Of a stretch of DNA of 64,000 nucleotides, positions 1 to 9,802 are shown piece by piece; the first letter of the stretch is position 1; the number at the start of each line of letters is the position of its first letter. The stretch comes from an uncultured Arenicella sp. (GTDB taxonomy: Bacteria > Pseudomonadota > Gammaproteobacteria > Arenicellales > Arenicellaceae), in NCBI GenBank assembly GCA_937974565.1, contig CALJWL010000004.1:24032-88031 (forward strand). Reading direction: 5' to 3'. Under the pieces are notes generated by a model that did not search any database, had not been told where the DNA came from, and saw only the letters and a list, made by a program, of their open reading frames with translations. Both the position numbers and the translations under genes were made by a program.

Positions 1-90
1 TCCCCCGTAAACCACCGAGCGCAACGAACACCAATGATATTTGAACTCAGGTTTAGGTATCCCTCCCCTTTTTCTGGTCTCCATTATAGA

Positions 91-115
91 AAACCCCCGC
101 ACGCAGCGAGGGTTT
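91..115 (-). terminator. Intrinsic terminator after dsbC
   Basis: A 10-bp stem with one mismatch (91-100 against 106-115) and a 5-base loop is flanked by T runs on both strands, so it could stop transcription from either side. It lies about 90 bases past the dsbC stop. Confidence 0.75.
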
Positions 116-207
116 TATTGATTGCATAAAGAGGCAGACTTTCACCCCTTCATTTTTATAACGACTGATTTAGCCTATTCGTTATCACGGTTTACTAAGG
201 CCATTTA

Positions 208-957
208 TTACTCGTTACTTGCAGCAGCAACGGACACACCCATTCTTTGCAGGAGTTGAGTGCTTGGCATATAACCGGGAGCGCGAGTACCGTCATCCAT
301 GATGATTGTAGGTGTACCATTCACACCAAACTGACGGCCCAGTGAGTAAGTTTCAGAAATGGGGTTATCGCAGGTGGCATTAGCAACGGTTCGGCCAGAT
401 TTGGCATCGGTTAACGCCTGTTGAGGGTTATCATTACACCACACCGATACGTATTTATCGTAGCTTTCCGAACCAACGCCAGCCCTTGGAAATGCTAAGT
501 ATCGAACTTGAACACCCGCTTTATTTAACTCTGGCACTTCTTGATGCAACTTTCGGCAATACCCACAATCAATATCAGTAAATACCGTGATATAACGGTC
601 AGCTTCTTTAGGTCCAAATACAATCATCTTGTCTTTGTAGCCGTCTATGTACTTAGCTTGAGCCACATCACCTAGGTTTTCTTTGGTTTCAGTGTTATAC
701 AAATCACCAATCAAAACGTAATCACCACTTACGTGTGCGTAAGCAAAGTTACCTTGAACTGCTAAACGATATACGTCTTTGGCATCGGTAGCGACAATTT
801 CGGCTGTTTCGGCTGGCGGGATCATCTTCGAGAGTTCAGCACGAACTTTCTCAATTTCCGCTTTTTGTTTATCACTGTCAGCGGCTAAAGCAAGGCTATT
901 TAAGAGCAATGTACTAGCAAACGCAAAAGGGACTGCCAGTGAAACAAATATTTTCAT
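208..957 (-). CDS. dsbC: Thiol:disulfide interchange protein, DsbC family
   Basis: Periplasmic disulfide isomerase that reshuffles wrong disulfides, normally kept reduced by DsbD. Residues 1-25 form a signal peptide ending ALA. An N-terminal dimerisation region follows, then a thioredoxin fold with the active site CGYC at 131-134 and the cis-proline motif GTP at 214-216. A second cysteine pair (C174, C196) matches the structural disulfide of DsbC proteins. The 249-residue length is slightly above the E. coli protein. The gene stands alone: a 319-base gap separates it from yajQ upstream and a terminator follows. DsbG is the main alternative, but the overall pattern and CGYC centre fit DsbC. 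Confidence 0.92.
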   Translation of the reverse strand: MKIFVSLAVPFAFASTLLLNSLALAADSDKQKAEIEKVRAELSKMIPPAETAEIVATDAKDVYRLAVQGNFAYAHVSGDYVLIGDLYNTETKENLGDVAQAKYIDGYKDKMIVFGPKEADRYITVFTDIDCGYCRKLHQEVPELNKAGVQVRYLAFPRAGVGSESYDKYVSVWCNDNPQQALTDAKSGRTVANATCDNPISETYSLGRQFGVNGTPTIIMDDGTRAPGYMPSTQLLQRMGVSVAAASNE

Positions 958-1276
958 GAGTTGTTACCTAAATTTATAGAACTTAATATATGTATTTTAT
1001 GGATTTTTTGAGAGTTAACCTGTTAAGGAGAACCTCTGAATTTAATCAAATCAGTCTTATTGAGGCCTTGACTTGACCCAAACAAAACATTACCGAACTA
1101 GATGAGTCATTCTAACTCAATGAGCAATAACGCAAAGCAGGTTAGGTGAAGATTCAATTGGATGACTGTTAGAACTCAAATAAAGTACACTCGACCACAT
1201 CATAAATCGCCTTACGCATTTGATGTTGTAAGGCACACTGTTTTACGGTCCGCTATCACACAAGCCGTTCACCAGA
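958..1276. other. Intergenic gap between yajQ and dsbC
   Basis: No convincing reading frame, RNA gene or strong hairpin was seen. The dsbC promoter presumably lies here, but I could not pick a clear -35/-10 pair. Confidence 0.5.
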
Positions 1277-1762
1277 CTAATCTCTAAAATTATTAAATTG
1301 TAAAGGAATGCCGGCATCTGAACCTCGTAAGTACGCGATCACCGCTTGTAAATCATCGCGTTTTTTTCCGGTGACTCTCAATTGTTCACCTTGAATGGCT
1401 GTTTGTACTTTCAATTTTTGGTCTTTAATTTGTTTAACTAACTTACGACCTAAATCACTATTGATGCCTTCTTTTAGCTCGATTATTTGCTTGGATTTCT
1501 CCATGCCTATTTCTTGAATTTCATGGTAATGCAAACAGCTTAAATCAATACCCCGACCGGCCAATTTAGTACAAAGCACGTCAACCGCTTGTTTTACTTG
1601 AAATTCGTTATCGGCAAACACAGTCAGTGTATTGTTATTTAATTCCACTCTGGCATCGGTACCTTTAAAGTCAAAGCGTGTGCTCAACTCCTTATTGGTT
1701 TGATGCAACGCGTTGGTTAACTCAGGCTTATCGATCTCAGAAACTACGTCGAATGATGGCAT
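1277..1762 (-). CDS. yajQ: YajQ family nucleotide-binding protein (DUF520)
   Basis: Small cytosolic protein of two ferredoxin-like domains. Family members bind nucleotides, and the Xanthomonas homologue binds cyclic di-GMP and acts with a transcription factor. The whole 161-residue chain matches the family: it opens MPSFDVVSE, has the basic stretch TRFDFKGTDARVEL near residues 28-41, and ends with the conserved GIPLQFNNFRD. It is monocistronic, divergent from the lytic transglycosylase with a 330-base gap between them. Family assignment is firm; the physiological role in this organism cannot be read from sequence. Confidence 0.93.
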   Translation of the reverse strand: MPSFDVVSEIDKPELTNALHQTNKELSTRFDFKGTDARVELNNNTLTVFADNEFQVKQAVDVLCTKLAGRGIDLSCLHYHEIQEIGMEKSKQIIELKEGINSDLGRKLVKQIKDQKLKVQTAIQGEQLRVTGKKRDDLQAVIAYLRGSDAGIPLQFNNFRD

Positions 1763-2092
1763 GATCAGGTCAGTTTAATAATTAATTTCCAGTTACTTTA
1801 TCAATTTAACATATTTATGGCCCAGCTCATGTAAATTTACCACTGCGCACGAAGATAACATCGAAAACAAGTTAATCAGTATGTCGGTTTAGATGGCATT
1901 TAAACTTTTGCTATTGTCGATGTTTATTATAGTGACACCCGCTTCATTAACACGACCTTAACAGCTAAAAGCTTGGCCAAATCAATTAATTTCATTGATC
2001 TTTCTTAGTTTGCTAGATTCAATTACACTTCTGACTGGACTTAGTTGTCCATGACCGCTGCGACCCTGTTTTAATCACAACTAACTACAACG
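1763..2092. other. Divergent intergenic region yajQ / lytic transglycosylase
   Basis: AT-rich, with no credible gene. It should carry the promoters of both flanking genes; none is strong enough to call by eye. Confidence 0.45.
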
Positions 2093-2119
2093 TTGAAAAT
2101 AACCACTGACGCTAGGCCA

Positions 2120-2743
2120 ATGCCAATAACTAAACGCACACTCTTTGTCACCCTGATCGTCGCTGTTTGGCTATTTTCTGTGCCAACAGCCGTATTCGCA
2201 GCCGTGTATGTGTATGTCGGACCTGATGGTTCCACGCTGATTACAGACAAACGCATCAAAAAGAAAGGCTACGCATTAAAACGAAGTTATAAAACAAAGC
2301 CTTACCGCTCGGGTGGCCGCAACGCGCCCTACTTTGCAAAGCCCATTCGCTCTCAGTACGACGCGTTAATTGTCAACACGGCACTCAAGTACGGCCTTGA
2401 ACCCTCTTTTATCAAAGCCATTATTCACGTTGAGTCAGCCTTTGATCATCTTGCCATATCCAAAGCAGGTGCAATGGGGTTAATGCAATTAATGCCGGCA
2501 ACAGCAGCAAGTTACCAACTCACTACCAATACATTTAGGCCTGAGAGAAATATCGATGCGGGCGTTCGACACATGAAAGACCTAATGGACAGGTACAATC
2601 GCAACAAAAAGCTTTCTCTGGCGGCCTACAATGCTGGCGCTGGCGCTGTTAGCAAATACAACGGCATACCGCCTTACAAGGAGACACAAAACTATGTGGT
2701 TAAGGTGATGAAGCTTTATAAGCTTTATAAAAAGGAAATTTGA
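2120..2743 (+). CDS. Lytic transglycosylase, SLT family 1, with N-terminal DUF4124-like segment
   Basis: Peptidoglycan lytic transglycosylase cleaving the MurNAc-GlcNAc bond. From the start chosen here (207 residues), residues 5-28 are a signal peptide or anchor. A short domain follows (YVYVGPDGS, near 30-38) resembling the DUF4124 segments found before SLT domains. The catalytic domain spans about 80-205, with catalytic Glu E105 in HVESAF, GLMQLMPATA at 120-129 and AYNAGAGAV at 169-177. The frame opens nine codons earlier at a TTG (2093), but the ATG at 2120 has an AGG just upstream and gives a better signal peptide. The last codons contain a short direct repeat (KLYKLYKK). It stands alone on the plus strand. 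Confidence 0.88.
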   Translation: MPITKRTLFVTLIVAVWLFSVPTAVFAAVYVYVGPDGSTLITDKRIKKKGYALKRSYKTKPYRSGGRNAPYFAKPIRSQYDALIVNTALKYGLEPSFIKAIIHVESAFDHLAISKAGAMGLMQLMPATAASYQLTTNTFRPERNIDAGVRHMKDLMDRYNRNKKLSLAAYNAGAGAVSKYNGIPPYKETQNYVVKVMKLYKLYKKEI

Positions 2744-2790
2744 GGCTGGTGTCGCCCACACCTGATGTAAGCGCCAACCCTTAATCTACC

Positions 2791-3549
2791 CTAAAGCCCT
2801 TGCCCTTCAGACTCCAGTCTGGCGCCATTCATTTGCTGTTTCATCGTATGCACAGCCTCATAAAAGCCAGTCATGGCCGCTCTAGCGACGATAGAGTGAC
2901 CGATATTCAAACACACCAATTCAGGTATGGCGGCAATAGGGGCAACGTTCTGATAATGCAAACCGTGCCCTGCATTGACTTGCAAACCCAAGCGGTGAGC
3001 ATGCCTTGCTCCAATCTTGATTCTATCTAATTCGGCACGCAGAGCTTGGCCCTGCGCTTCAGCGTAGGTGCCAGTGTGCAATTCAACAATATCAGCGCCA
3101 ACTTTCTTACTTGCATCAATCTGAGCTTGGTCAGGATCGATAAATAATGATACACGGATGCCTTTGGCTTTCAGTTCGGCAATGTAGTCACGAAGGTGAG
3201 CTATCTGATCGATAATATTAAGCCCCCCTTCGGTGGTCAACTCCTCACGTTTTTCGGGAACCAAACAACATTCATGAGGCCCGACACGTTTGGCTATCTC
3301 TAACATCTGTGCAGTCGCCGCCATCTCTAAATTCATTGGCAAGGCCACATTGTCTCGAATGTTATCAACGTCGTAATCTTGAATGTGCCGACGGTCTTCG
3401 CGCAAATGAACCGTGACACCATCCGCGCCAGCCTGTCGCGCAATATCCGCGGCTTGGGTAGGGTCTGGGTAAGAGACACCTCGCGCTTGGCGCAACGTGG
3501 CAATGTGGTCAACATTAACTCCTAATTCAATGGTGTGATGGTCGATCAT
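2791..3549 (-). CDS. pdxJ: Pyridoxine 5'-phosphate synthase
   Basis: Final step of the DXP-dependent vitamin B6 pathway: condenses 3-amino-1-hydroxyacetone phosphate with deoxyxylulose 5-phosphate to give pyridoxine 5'-phosphate. The TIM-barrel family signatures are present: [16 protein letters not shown] near 8-23, HLREDRRHI at 48-56 with the catalytic His/Glu cluster, and NAGHGL at 192-197. The 252-residue length is close to the family norm. It is the last gene of the lepA...recO-pdxJ run, 59 bases after recO, an order seen widely in gammaproteobacteria. Confidence 0.96.
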   Translation of the reverse strand: MIDHHTIELGVNVDHIATLRQARGVSYPDPTQAADIARQAGADGVTVHLREDRRHIQDYDVDNIRDNVALPMNLEMAATAQMLEIAKRVGPHECCLVPEKREELTTEGGLNIIDQIAHLRDYIAELKAKGIRVSLFIDPDQAQIDASKKVGADIVELHTGTYAEAQGQALRAELDRIKIGARHAHRLGLQVNAGHGLHYQNVAPIAAIPELVCLNIGHSIVARAAMTGFYEAVHTMKQQMNGARLESEGQGL

Positions 3550-3608
3550 GAAATAAGACGGCTCAACGTAAGATGGGTTACCAAGTTAATTATCACTCAT
3601 AATATCAC

Positions 3609-4358
3609 TTAGCGTGGAAAAAACAGGTCGCGGCTCACGATCTTTTTACGCCCTAAGGTTTGCTGTAATATTTCTCGCATCAAACGCTTCCCTTGACTGG
3701 CTATTTCTTCGTCACCCACAACGTCGCCTACCCCATGAAGCGACTTTATAACCATACCTAAAACCGCGCCGGTGAGAGGGCTATTGACGGCCACAAAGCC
3801 TTCACTTGGGTGAAATTGGTAATAGGCTTCGTCCCGAATCAATGTTTTACCATCCGCCTCCATTAAAAAGTCTATTTCATAACCGGTTTCTTTCATTAGG
3901 CACTGCTCAAAATTTCTGAGCGTTTCAGCAACCGTTGCTTTCAGCCTGATATCGTTTGAGTTTACGCCTCTCTGACTCGCCAGTTTAATCATGGTTTCAT
4001 GATACTCGTCAAACAAACTTGGATGTGGGTCATAGCGATGCAGTAAATTCACCAAAAGTTCGTTGCAATAAAAGCCGCAAACCAGAGCATCCCCTCTGAG
4101 TTGATGGTTAAGCAAATCAAAATCGGATGAATTTACTTCAGCGGCGGTCATCGTTGGTACCTCACCTTTGCCAGTCCAACTCAAGATTACCGGTTGAAAC
4201 GGTTGCAAAGCACCTTTGAGCCTGGATTTGAGTCGGCGAGCGCCCTTAGCCATCAGAGCCATTCTGCCAAAATCACGGCTGAATATCTCAACCACCCAAG
4301 ACGTTTCGCTGTAGGGGCGATTCAGTAGAATATAAGCGGCTTGGTTAAAGACTTTCAA
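3609..4358 (-). CDS. recO: DNA repair protein RecO
   Basis: RecFOR-pathway recombination mediator that helps load RecA onto SSB-coated DNA. An N-terminal OB fold (QAAYILLNRPYSETSWVVEI) is followed by a helical C-terminal domain; at 249 residues it is family-sized. The start is a TTG: no in-frame ATG or GTG lies between it and the upstream in-frame TAG, and the protein already begins where RecO proteins normally begin. Unlike the tight era-recO junction common in relatives, 257 bases separate it from era, so it may have its own promoter. Confidence 0.93.
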   Translation of the reverse strand: MKVFNQAAYILLNRPYSETSWVVEIFSRDFGRMALMAKGARRLKSRLKGALQPFQPVILSWTGKGEVPTMTAAEVNSSDFDLLNHQLRGDALVCGFYCNELLVNLLHRYDPHPSLFDEYHETMIKLASQRGVNSNDIRLKATVAETLRNFEQCLMKETGYEIDFLMEADGKTLIRDEAYYQFHPSEGFVAVNSPLTGAVLGMVIKSLHGVGDVVGDEEIASQGKRLMREILQQTLGRKKIVSRDLFFPR

Positions 4359-4615
4359 TGATTGATATTCTTTGTATATTACGATCTATTTTTGGAGTCT
4401 AAGCCTGCTAGCATACAAATGCTTCTGATAAAGCTCGCTTACTGTGCTATGCAACCACAAAGAGCGTGACCTGATGGGTTGAATGAATAAATCCCAACAA
4501 GGCAAAACAAAAAGTGGACTCGGCCCTAAAAGGTTCCGTGAAGATAATCTCATTAATGTTATTGGCCACTCACTAACGCTCAAACGAATCAGCCAACACG
4601 AATGCTTAAATCAAC

Positions 4616-5530
4616 TCAAACACCTTCATCATACCCTAGGCTATAAAGATCACGGGCATTGTCCGACCACCCCGAACGAACTTTAACAAAAAGTTCAAGA
4701 AACACCTTTCTCTCCAATAGCGTCTCGCAGTTAAGTCTGGCTGACGTTCCTATTGCCTTAAGAGCGTCGCCTTTCTTACCAATAACCATGGCTTTATGCG
4801 AATCTTTTTCGACCCAGATGTCAGCGTTTATTTGGGCTTTATCGTCAAGCATATCAAATTGAGTAACCTCCACGGCTGTTGCGTACGGAAGTTCATCACC
4901 TAGGCGCCTAAAGAGCTGCTCACGCACCAATTCTGACACCAGAAAACGAAAACTACGGTCGGTAATTTGGTCCTCATTAAACCCAGGCTCAGCTTCTGGT
5001 AAATGTTGTGTAATAACATCCATTAAACGTTCAATATTACCGCCCTGCATTCGACCAAGCGCACAAATTGGCACAATATCAGCAAAATCAGCCAACTGGC
5101 TTGATTCCGCTATTAACGGTAATACATCGTTTATCGATTTAACTTTGTCGATTTTATTGATTACCAAAATGACCGGGGCACTGACTTCTTTCAATGCCGT
5201 TAAAACCAACTGGTCGCCTTCAGTCCAACCAGTTGCTGAAATCATCATGCAAACAGCGTCCACGCCATCAATACTGGAAATTGCGGTCTTATTAATAACT
5301 CTATTAATCGTTTTACGATTCGACCTTTTGGTTACCGCGTGAATGCCTGGAGTATCAACAAACACAACCTGTTTCTCATCGTCAGTATGTATACCAAGAA
5401 TGCGGTGCCTAGTGGTCTGTGGGCGATGTGAAGTAATACTGATCTTTTGACCAATGATTTGGTTCATCAACGTGGATTTACCCGCATTGGGCTTTCCAAC
5501 GATGGTGACAAAACCGAATTTATACGACAT
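4616..5530 (-). CDS. era: GTPase Era
   Basis: Essential GTPase that binds the 3' end of 16S rRNA during 30S maturation. The GTPase motifs are clear: G1 GKPNAGKS at 12-19, G3 DTPG at 59-62, G4 NKID at 125-128. The C-terminal KH domain contains the GKKG loop near residue 253. The 304-residue length is normal. It follows rnc in the usual order, here with a 108-base gap. Confidence 0.97.
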   Translation of the reverse strand: MSYKFGFVTIVGKPNAGKSTLMNQIIGQKISITSHRPQTTRHRILGIHTDDEKQVVFVDTPGIHAVTKRSNRKTINRVINKTAISSIDGVDAVCMMISATGWTEGDQLVLTALKEVSAPVILVINKIDKVKSINDVLPLIAESSQLADFADIVPICALGRMQGGNIERLMDVITQHLPEAEPGFNEDQITDRSFRFLVSELVREQLFRRLGDELPYATAVEVTQFDMLDDKAQINADIWVEKDSHKAMVIGKKGDALKAIGTSARLNCETLLERKVFLELFVKVRSGWSDNARDLYSLGYDEGV

Positions 5531-5638
5531 ATTGGATTCTCAGTTTTACTTTAGATTAAATCTAAGGAGTGAATGAAAGCTAGGAGCTTTAGTTTAGAGC
5601 TGCGATTCGATTGCAACGCAACCTTGTCGGTACGTATG

Positions 5639-6340
5639 TTAGCCAGATGACTTACGATGTTGGTTAACGCGATCTATATAACGATCAAGAACCAGTTCAG
5701 CCGCCGCTTGCTCTGCGGCTCTGCGAGAGCGAGCGGTTGATTGCTCTACTATTTGTAACTGGCTAAGACTGCACTCGACGGTAAACTCTTGATCATGTTG
5801 CGCACCAGAAGTTTCGACAATATTATAAATGGGCAACTCAAAGCCGCGCTTTTGCATGGCTTCTTGAAGGCGGCTCTTAGGGTCTTTATACGTTGAGTTC
5901 GACGAAATGCCCTCAAAGTGCGACTTGAAATTTTGGTGGATAAAATCATGAGCCACATTAAAACCAGCGTCAATGTACAGCGCGCCAATAATACTCTCTA
6001 CCGTATCGGCCAGAATAGAATCGCGATTAAACCCACCGCTCTTCAATTCGCCTTCACCCAATATTAAATGATCAGACAGTTTAAGTTCACGCGCCACTAG
6101 AGCCAACGTTTCTTTACGCACCAAACTGGAACGCATGCGACTTAGCTTTCCTTCAGCTAACTCTGAGTAGTTATGGTATAGCCAATCAGCAACAACAAAG
6201 CCTAAAATACTGTCACCCAAAAATTCAAGCCTCTCATAGTTTTTTGCTCCCCGACTACGATGAGTCAGCGCAAGTGACAGCAAAGTGGCATCAGAAAATT
6301 TATGCCCGAGCTTGGTTTGCAATTGATCGAGACTGTTCAA
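5639..6340 (-). CDS. rnc: Ribonuclease III
   Basis: Double-strand-specific endoribonuclease that processes the rRNA precursor and some mRNAs. The RNase III signature ERLEFLGDS is at 36-44, and the second acidic pair D112 and E115 sits in ADTVESIIGA. A double-stranded-RNA-binding domain occupies about 155-225 and includes the basic, Ala-rich helix near ARSRRAAEQAAAELVL. The 233-residue length is typical. It lies 33 bases after the DUF4845 gene, as in many gammaproteobacteria. Confidence 0.97.
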   Translation of the reverse strand: MNSLDQLQTKLGHKFSDATLLSLALTHRSRGAKNYERLEFLGDSILGFVVADWLYHNYSELAEGKLSRMRSSLVRKETLALVARELKLSDHLILGEGELKSGGFNRDSILADTVESIIGALYIDAGFNVAHDFIHQNFKSHFEGISSNSTYKDPKSRLQEAMQKRGFELPIYNIVETSGAQHDQEFTVECSLSQLQIVEQSTARSRRAAEQAAAELVLDRYIDRVNQHRKSSG

Positions 6341-6373
6341 AATTCAGAATCTTGTTGAATCTGCACCCTTACC

Positions 6374-6799
6374 TTAAGGATCACAACGGCCCGTTAAGTC
6401 GCACTCAACCTTAGGGTTAAAACGAGCAATGAGTACCAAATTAGCAACGAGAGGCACCTCACGCACATAATTCGCCTCAAGCACGAATTTGTTTCTCGTT
6501 CGTGACATTTTAACGTCGTTTTTGTAATCAAGAACCTCATGATTACTGTCGATGTAGAGTTGCTTGTTCATTTCACCAATGACATGCCTTCGCGTAACCT
6601 TGCGCAAGTCTTGGCCTTCGACACTTTGCACCATGGCCGTTCTTACTGCGCCGTTTGTGCTGTAAATAGGAATTAATTGCATGCCAAGATACGCCAAAAC
6701 AAACAACACAGACAGCACAAACATCAAACTCCATACTGTCCAACCTTGCTGATGGTGAATACTTTTAAACTGTTTCATATTATTTCTTTGTGTTCTCAT
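6374..6799 (-). CDS. DUF4845 membrane protein
   Basis: Small single-pass membrane protein of unknown function, regularly found between lepB and rnc in gammaproteobacteria. A short cytosolic N-terminus is followed by one membrane helix (about 23-45, WSLMFVLSVLFVLAYLGM) and a predicted extracytoplasmic domain. A second ATG at codon 8 could be the true start; neither candidate has a clear Shine-Dalgarno. Its conserved position suggests a link to signal peptidase or membrane assembly, but no activity is established from this sequence. Confidence 0.85.
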   Translation of the reverse strand: MRTQRNNMKQFKSIHHQQGWTVWSLMFVLSVLFVLAYLGMQLIPIYSTNGAVRTAMVQSVEGQDLRKVTRRHVIGEMNKQLYIDSNHEVLDYKNDVKMSRTRNKFVLEANYVREVPLVANLVLIARFNPKVECDLTGRCDP

Positions 6800-6909
6800 A
6801 CTATTTTCTCTTAACGATTAGTCTAAACCACACGTCTGGAACGACAGGTTTAATTAGACGATTAAAACTCATTGGCGATGTCAGCATTTTCAGATTGATT
6901 AACACCACT

Positions 6910-7722
6910 TTAACCTTCAGCGGACACCTCAAGTGCCTCAATTTCTTCACCTATACGAGAAAAGTCAACGCCGTCACCATCAAAGTTTATGTGCATCCAG
7001 ATGAAAAACGCTCGACCAACCAAATTCTCATTCGGCACGAAAGTGAAATCGCCGCTGCGACTATCGGCGCTGTTATCTCGATTATCACCCATCACAAAAT
7101 AATGCCCTTCGGGCACTACCCAACTGCGCGAAGAGGCACTAGCATAGCTGCCACCTAAGTTAAGTATCGGAAACTTAACGCGAGACCCGTCGCTGCGCTC
7201 GATAGTTTGAGTGAATTTATAATGCTCGTAATCCTTGCCATAGGCCTTATAACGACCATCCGCTGTTTTACTCACAAGTTTATCGTTAACGTACAGATTT
7301 TTACTCGCAAAATCGTAACGAACCACATCCCCGGGCAAACCAATCATTCTCTTTATATAGTTTTGAGATGGGTTTGGCGGGTAACGAAATACAACTATAT
7401 CACCGCGATCTGGGTTGCCTGTATCTAAAATTTTATTATGCAGGATCGGCAGCCTAACACCGTAGCTAAATTTGTTGACCAGAATGAAGTCACCAATTTC
7501 AAGGTTCGAGAGCATTGACCCAGAAGGAATTCTAAACGGCTCAGCAATAAACCCCCTGAGTAAAAACACCAGTAACAAAACCGGAAAAAACGAGCGTGCG
7601 TAATCGAGAGGAACTGGCTCTACAGCACCTTTGGCCAGCTCTGGCTTAACGAATCGATAGTAAGCCATCACCACCAAACACAAACAAATTATAGAGAACA
7701 GCACGATTTCAAATATTTTCAT
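6910..7722 (-). CDS. lepB: Signal peptidase I
   Basis: Membrane serine peptidase that removes signal peptides from exported proteins using a Ser/Lys dyad. There are two N-terminal membrane helices (about 3-22 and 44-60). The catalytic Ser S69 lies in PSGSM, the catalytic Lys K124 in NYIKRMIGLPGD, and box E MGDNRDNSADSR is at 211-222. Length is 270 residues. Its ATG shares one base with the lepA stop (TGATG), so the two are very probably translationally coupled. Confidence 0.97.
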   Translation of the reverse strand: MKIFEIVLFSIICLCLVVMAYYRFVKPELAKGAVEPVPLDYARSFFPVLLLVFLLRGFIAEPFRIPSGSMLSNLEIGDFILVNKFSYGVRLPILHNKILDTGNPDRGDIVVFRYPPNPSQNYIKRMIGLPGDVVRYDFASKNLYVNDKLVSKTADGRYKAYGKDYEHYKFTQTIERSDGSRVKFPILNLGGSYASASSRSWVVPEGHYFVMGDNRDNSADSRSGDFTFVPNENLVGRAFFIWMHINFDGDGVDFSRIGEEIEALEVSAEG

Positions 7723-9530
7723 CAGTCATCCGTTGTTTTAAGTACCGCCAAAAAAGCTTCTTGCGGAATTTCTACCGAGCCAATTTGCTTCATGCGTTTC
7801 TTACCTTCTTTTTGTTTTTCTAAAAGCTTACGTTTACGAGAGGCATCACCACCGTAACATTTTGCCGTGACGTTTTTTCGTAACGCTTTCACCGTTTCTC
7901 GAGCAATCACTTTAGAACCAATTGCAGCTTGAATAGCCACATCAAACATTTGCCGAGGTATTAGCTCACGCATGCGCTTTACCAACTCTCTACCTCGATA
8001 AATTGATTGCTCACGATGCACCAATATCGCCAAGGGATCAACAGGATCGCCATTGATTAACACATCCACTTTAACCATGTCCGACGCCCGATACTCTTTA
8101 ATTTCATAATCCAGCGAGGCGTAACCTCGACTGACAGACTTTAATCTGTCAAAAAAATCCATCACGACTTCATTTAACGGCAACTCAAAATTGAGCATCA
8201 CTTGCCGACCCAAGTATTGAATGTTTTTTTGGATACCACGTTTCTCGATGCATAAGGTCATAACCGCACCAATATATTCTTCGGGCATTAACATGTTTGC
8301 TTCAATAATGGGTTCGCGAATTTCTTCGATTTTTGATAGATCAGGCAAGGCGGATGGGTTATCAACCTCGACCAGTTCACCATTTTTCAGTACCACATCA
8401 TAAACCACCGTTGGCGCCGTGGTGATGAGGTCCATATCATATTCACGCTCAAGCCGCTCTTGAATAATTTCCATGTGCAGCATACCGAGAAAACCACACC
8501 GAAACCCCAACCCTAACGCATCTGACACTTCAGGGTCATAAATTAACGAGGCGTCATTTAAACTTAATTTTCCGAGCGCGTCACGAAACGAATCGTAATC
8601 GGCTGAGTTAATTGGGTAAAGACCGGCAAAAACTCGAGGTTGAACTTCTTGAAAGCCTGGCAACGGTTCAGAAACGCCTTGTTTAGCATGGGTGATGGTG
8701 TCACCCACTTTAGCCCCCGAGATGTCCTTAACACCCGAAATCAGATAACCAACCTCACCTATCCTTAATTCATCTTTTTGCACACGCTTGGGAGTAAAAA
8801 TGCCAAGGTCTTCAACTTGATACTCAACCCCTGACGACATCATCTTAATACGTTCGCGCTTCTTTATAGAGCCTGAAATGATTCGTATCAGCGCCACAGT
8901 GCCAAGATAATTATCAAACCATGAGTCCATAATAAGGGCAGACATTGGGGCATCAGGGTCGCCTTTCGGTGCGGGCAACTCGGCGACGATCTGCTCAAGC
9001 AAATCTTCGATTCCAAGGCCATTTTTAGCGCTTACGTGCAGCGCACCTGAGCAATCGATGCCCACAACATCTTCAATTTCTTCGCTGACTCGATCCACAT
9101 CGGCCGCAGGCAAATCAATCTTGTTTAACACCGGTAGAACTTCCAGACCTAGATCTACTGCGGTATAACAATTCGCCACCGTTTGCGCTTCCACCCCTTG
9201 CGACGCATCAACCACCAACAGCGCACCCTCGCATGCCGTTAACGAACGCGAGACTTCGTAGGAAAAATCCACGTGACCGGGCGTGTCAATCATATTCAAT
9301 TGATACGTTTGTCCGTCGACCTTTGATTTATAACTCAGCGCAACACTTTGTGCTTTAATAGTGATGCCACGTTCACGCTCAATGTCCATAGAATCAAGTA
9401 CTTGGTCTTCCATTTCACGATCGCTCAAGCCGCCACAGTGCGAGATAAAACGATCGGCAATGGTAGACTTACCATGGTCAATATGAGCAATAATAGAAAA
9501 GTTTCTAATTTTATTAATGTCGTGCGACAT
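7722..9530 (-). CDS. lepA: Elongation factor 4 (LepA)
   Basis: Ribosome-associated GTPase related to EF-G, implicated in back-translocation and 30S biogenesis under stress. GTPase motifs are AHIDHGKST at 15-23, DTPGHVDF at 82-89 and NKID at 136-139. EF-G-like domains II, III and V follow, then the LepA-specific C-terminal domain with the lysine-rich stretch ending near [13 protein letters not shown]. The 602 residues are full length. It is the first gene of the minus-strand block and is divergent from nadB across 272 bases. Confidence 0.98.
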   Translation of the reverse strand: MSHDINKIRNFSIIAHIDHGKSTIADRFISHCGGLSDREMEDQVLDSMDIERERGITIKAQSVALSYKSKVDGQTYQLNMIDTPGHVDFSYEVSRSLTACEGALLVVDASQGVEAQTVANCYTAVDLGLEVLPVLNKIDLPAADVDRVSEEIEDVVGIDCSGALHVSAKNGLGIEDLLEQIVAELPAPKGDPDAPMSALIMDSWFDNYLGTVALIRIISGSIKKRERIKMMSSGVEYQVEDLGIFTPKRVQKDELRIGEVGYLISGVKDISGAKVGDTITHAKQGVSEPLPGFQEVQPRVFAGLYPINSADYDSFRDALGKLSLNDASLIYDPEVSDALGLGFRCGFLGMLHMEIIQERLEREYDMDLITTAPTVVYDVVLKNGELVEVDNPSALPDLSKIEEIREPIIEANMLMPEEYIGAVMTLCIEKRGIQKNIQYLGRQVMLNFELPLNEVVMDFFDRLKSVSRGYASLDYEIKEYRASDMVKVDVLINGDPVDPLAILVHREQSIYRGRELVKRMRELIPRQMFDVAIQAAIGSKVIARETVKALRKNVTAKCYGGDASRKRKLLEKQKEGKKRMKQIGSVEIPQEAFLAVLKTTDD

Positions 9531-9732
9531 GCCGAATATTACCTGCTCGCTCAGCGCCCCAAATTTGCTCGCCCAACGTTATTATGAGTTCATAAAATAA
9601 ACGAGTACACCATGCAACGGATAACCGTCACTCACGCACTCGCGATAGCGCATTTTAACAAACCATCTATGCAAACACACTCACTATATTCAGCACTAGG
9701 GCCATCATTCAATATTTGACAAATTTTCACGC

Positions 9733-9761
9733 CTAACATAGGGAGCCTGTTGCGCTATACT
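9733..9761 (+). promoter_or_regulatory. Possible nadB promoter
   Basis: TATACT at 9756-9761 is a good -10 hexamer about 40 bases before the nadB ATG. The matching -35 (CTAACA, 9733-9738, 17-base spacing) is weak. A perfect TTGACA at 9716-9721 is too far upstream (34-base spacing) to pair with it. Confidence 0.3.
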
Positions 9762-9802
9762 CTCACAAAATCAAGAAAAACCTCTTTTTATACCCTTCTG
9801 AT

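Noticed and set aside
1..90. Possible end of an RNA gene (C-rich stretches at the left edge)
   Set aside because: No tRNA T-arm, CCA end or tmRNA-like tail can be recognised in the visible part.
2748..2762. Small hairpin GGTGT/ACACC after the lytic transglycosylase
   Set aside because: Only 5 bp and no T tract; too weak to call a terminator.
4386..4583. 65-codon frame in the era-recO gap
   Set aside because: No start context or similarity; an opposite-strand frame covers the same bases equally well.
9716..9721. Perfect TTGACA upstream of nadB
   Set aside because: The only good -10 nearby (TATACT) is 34 bases away, too far to form a sigma-70 promoter with it.
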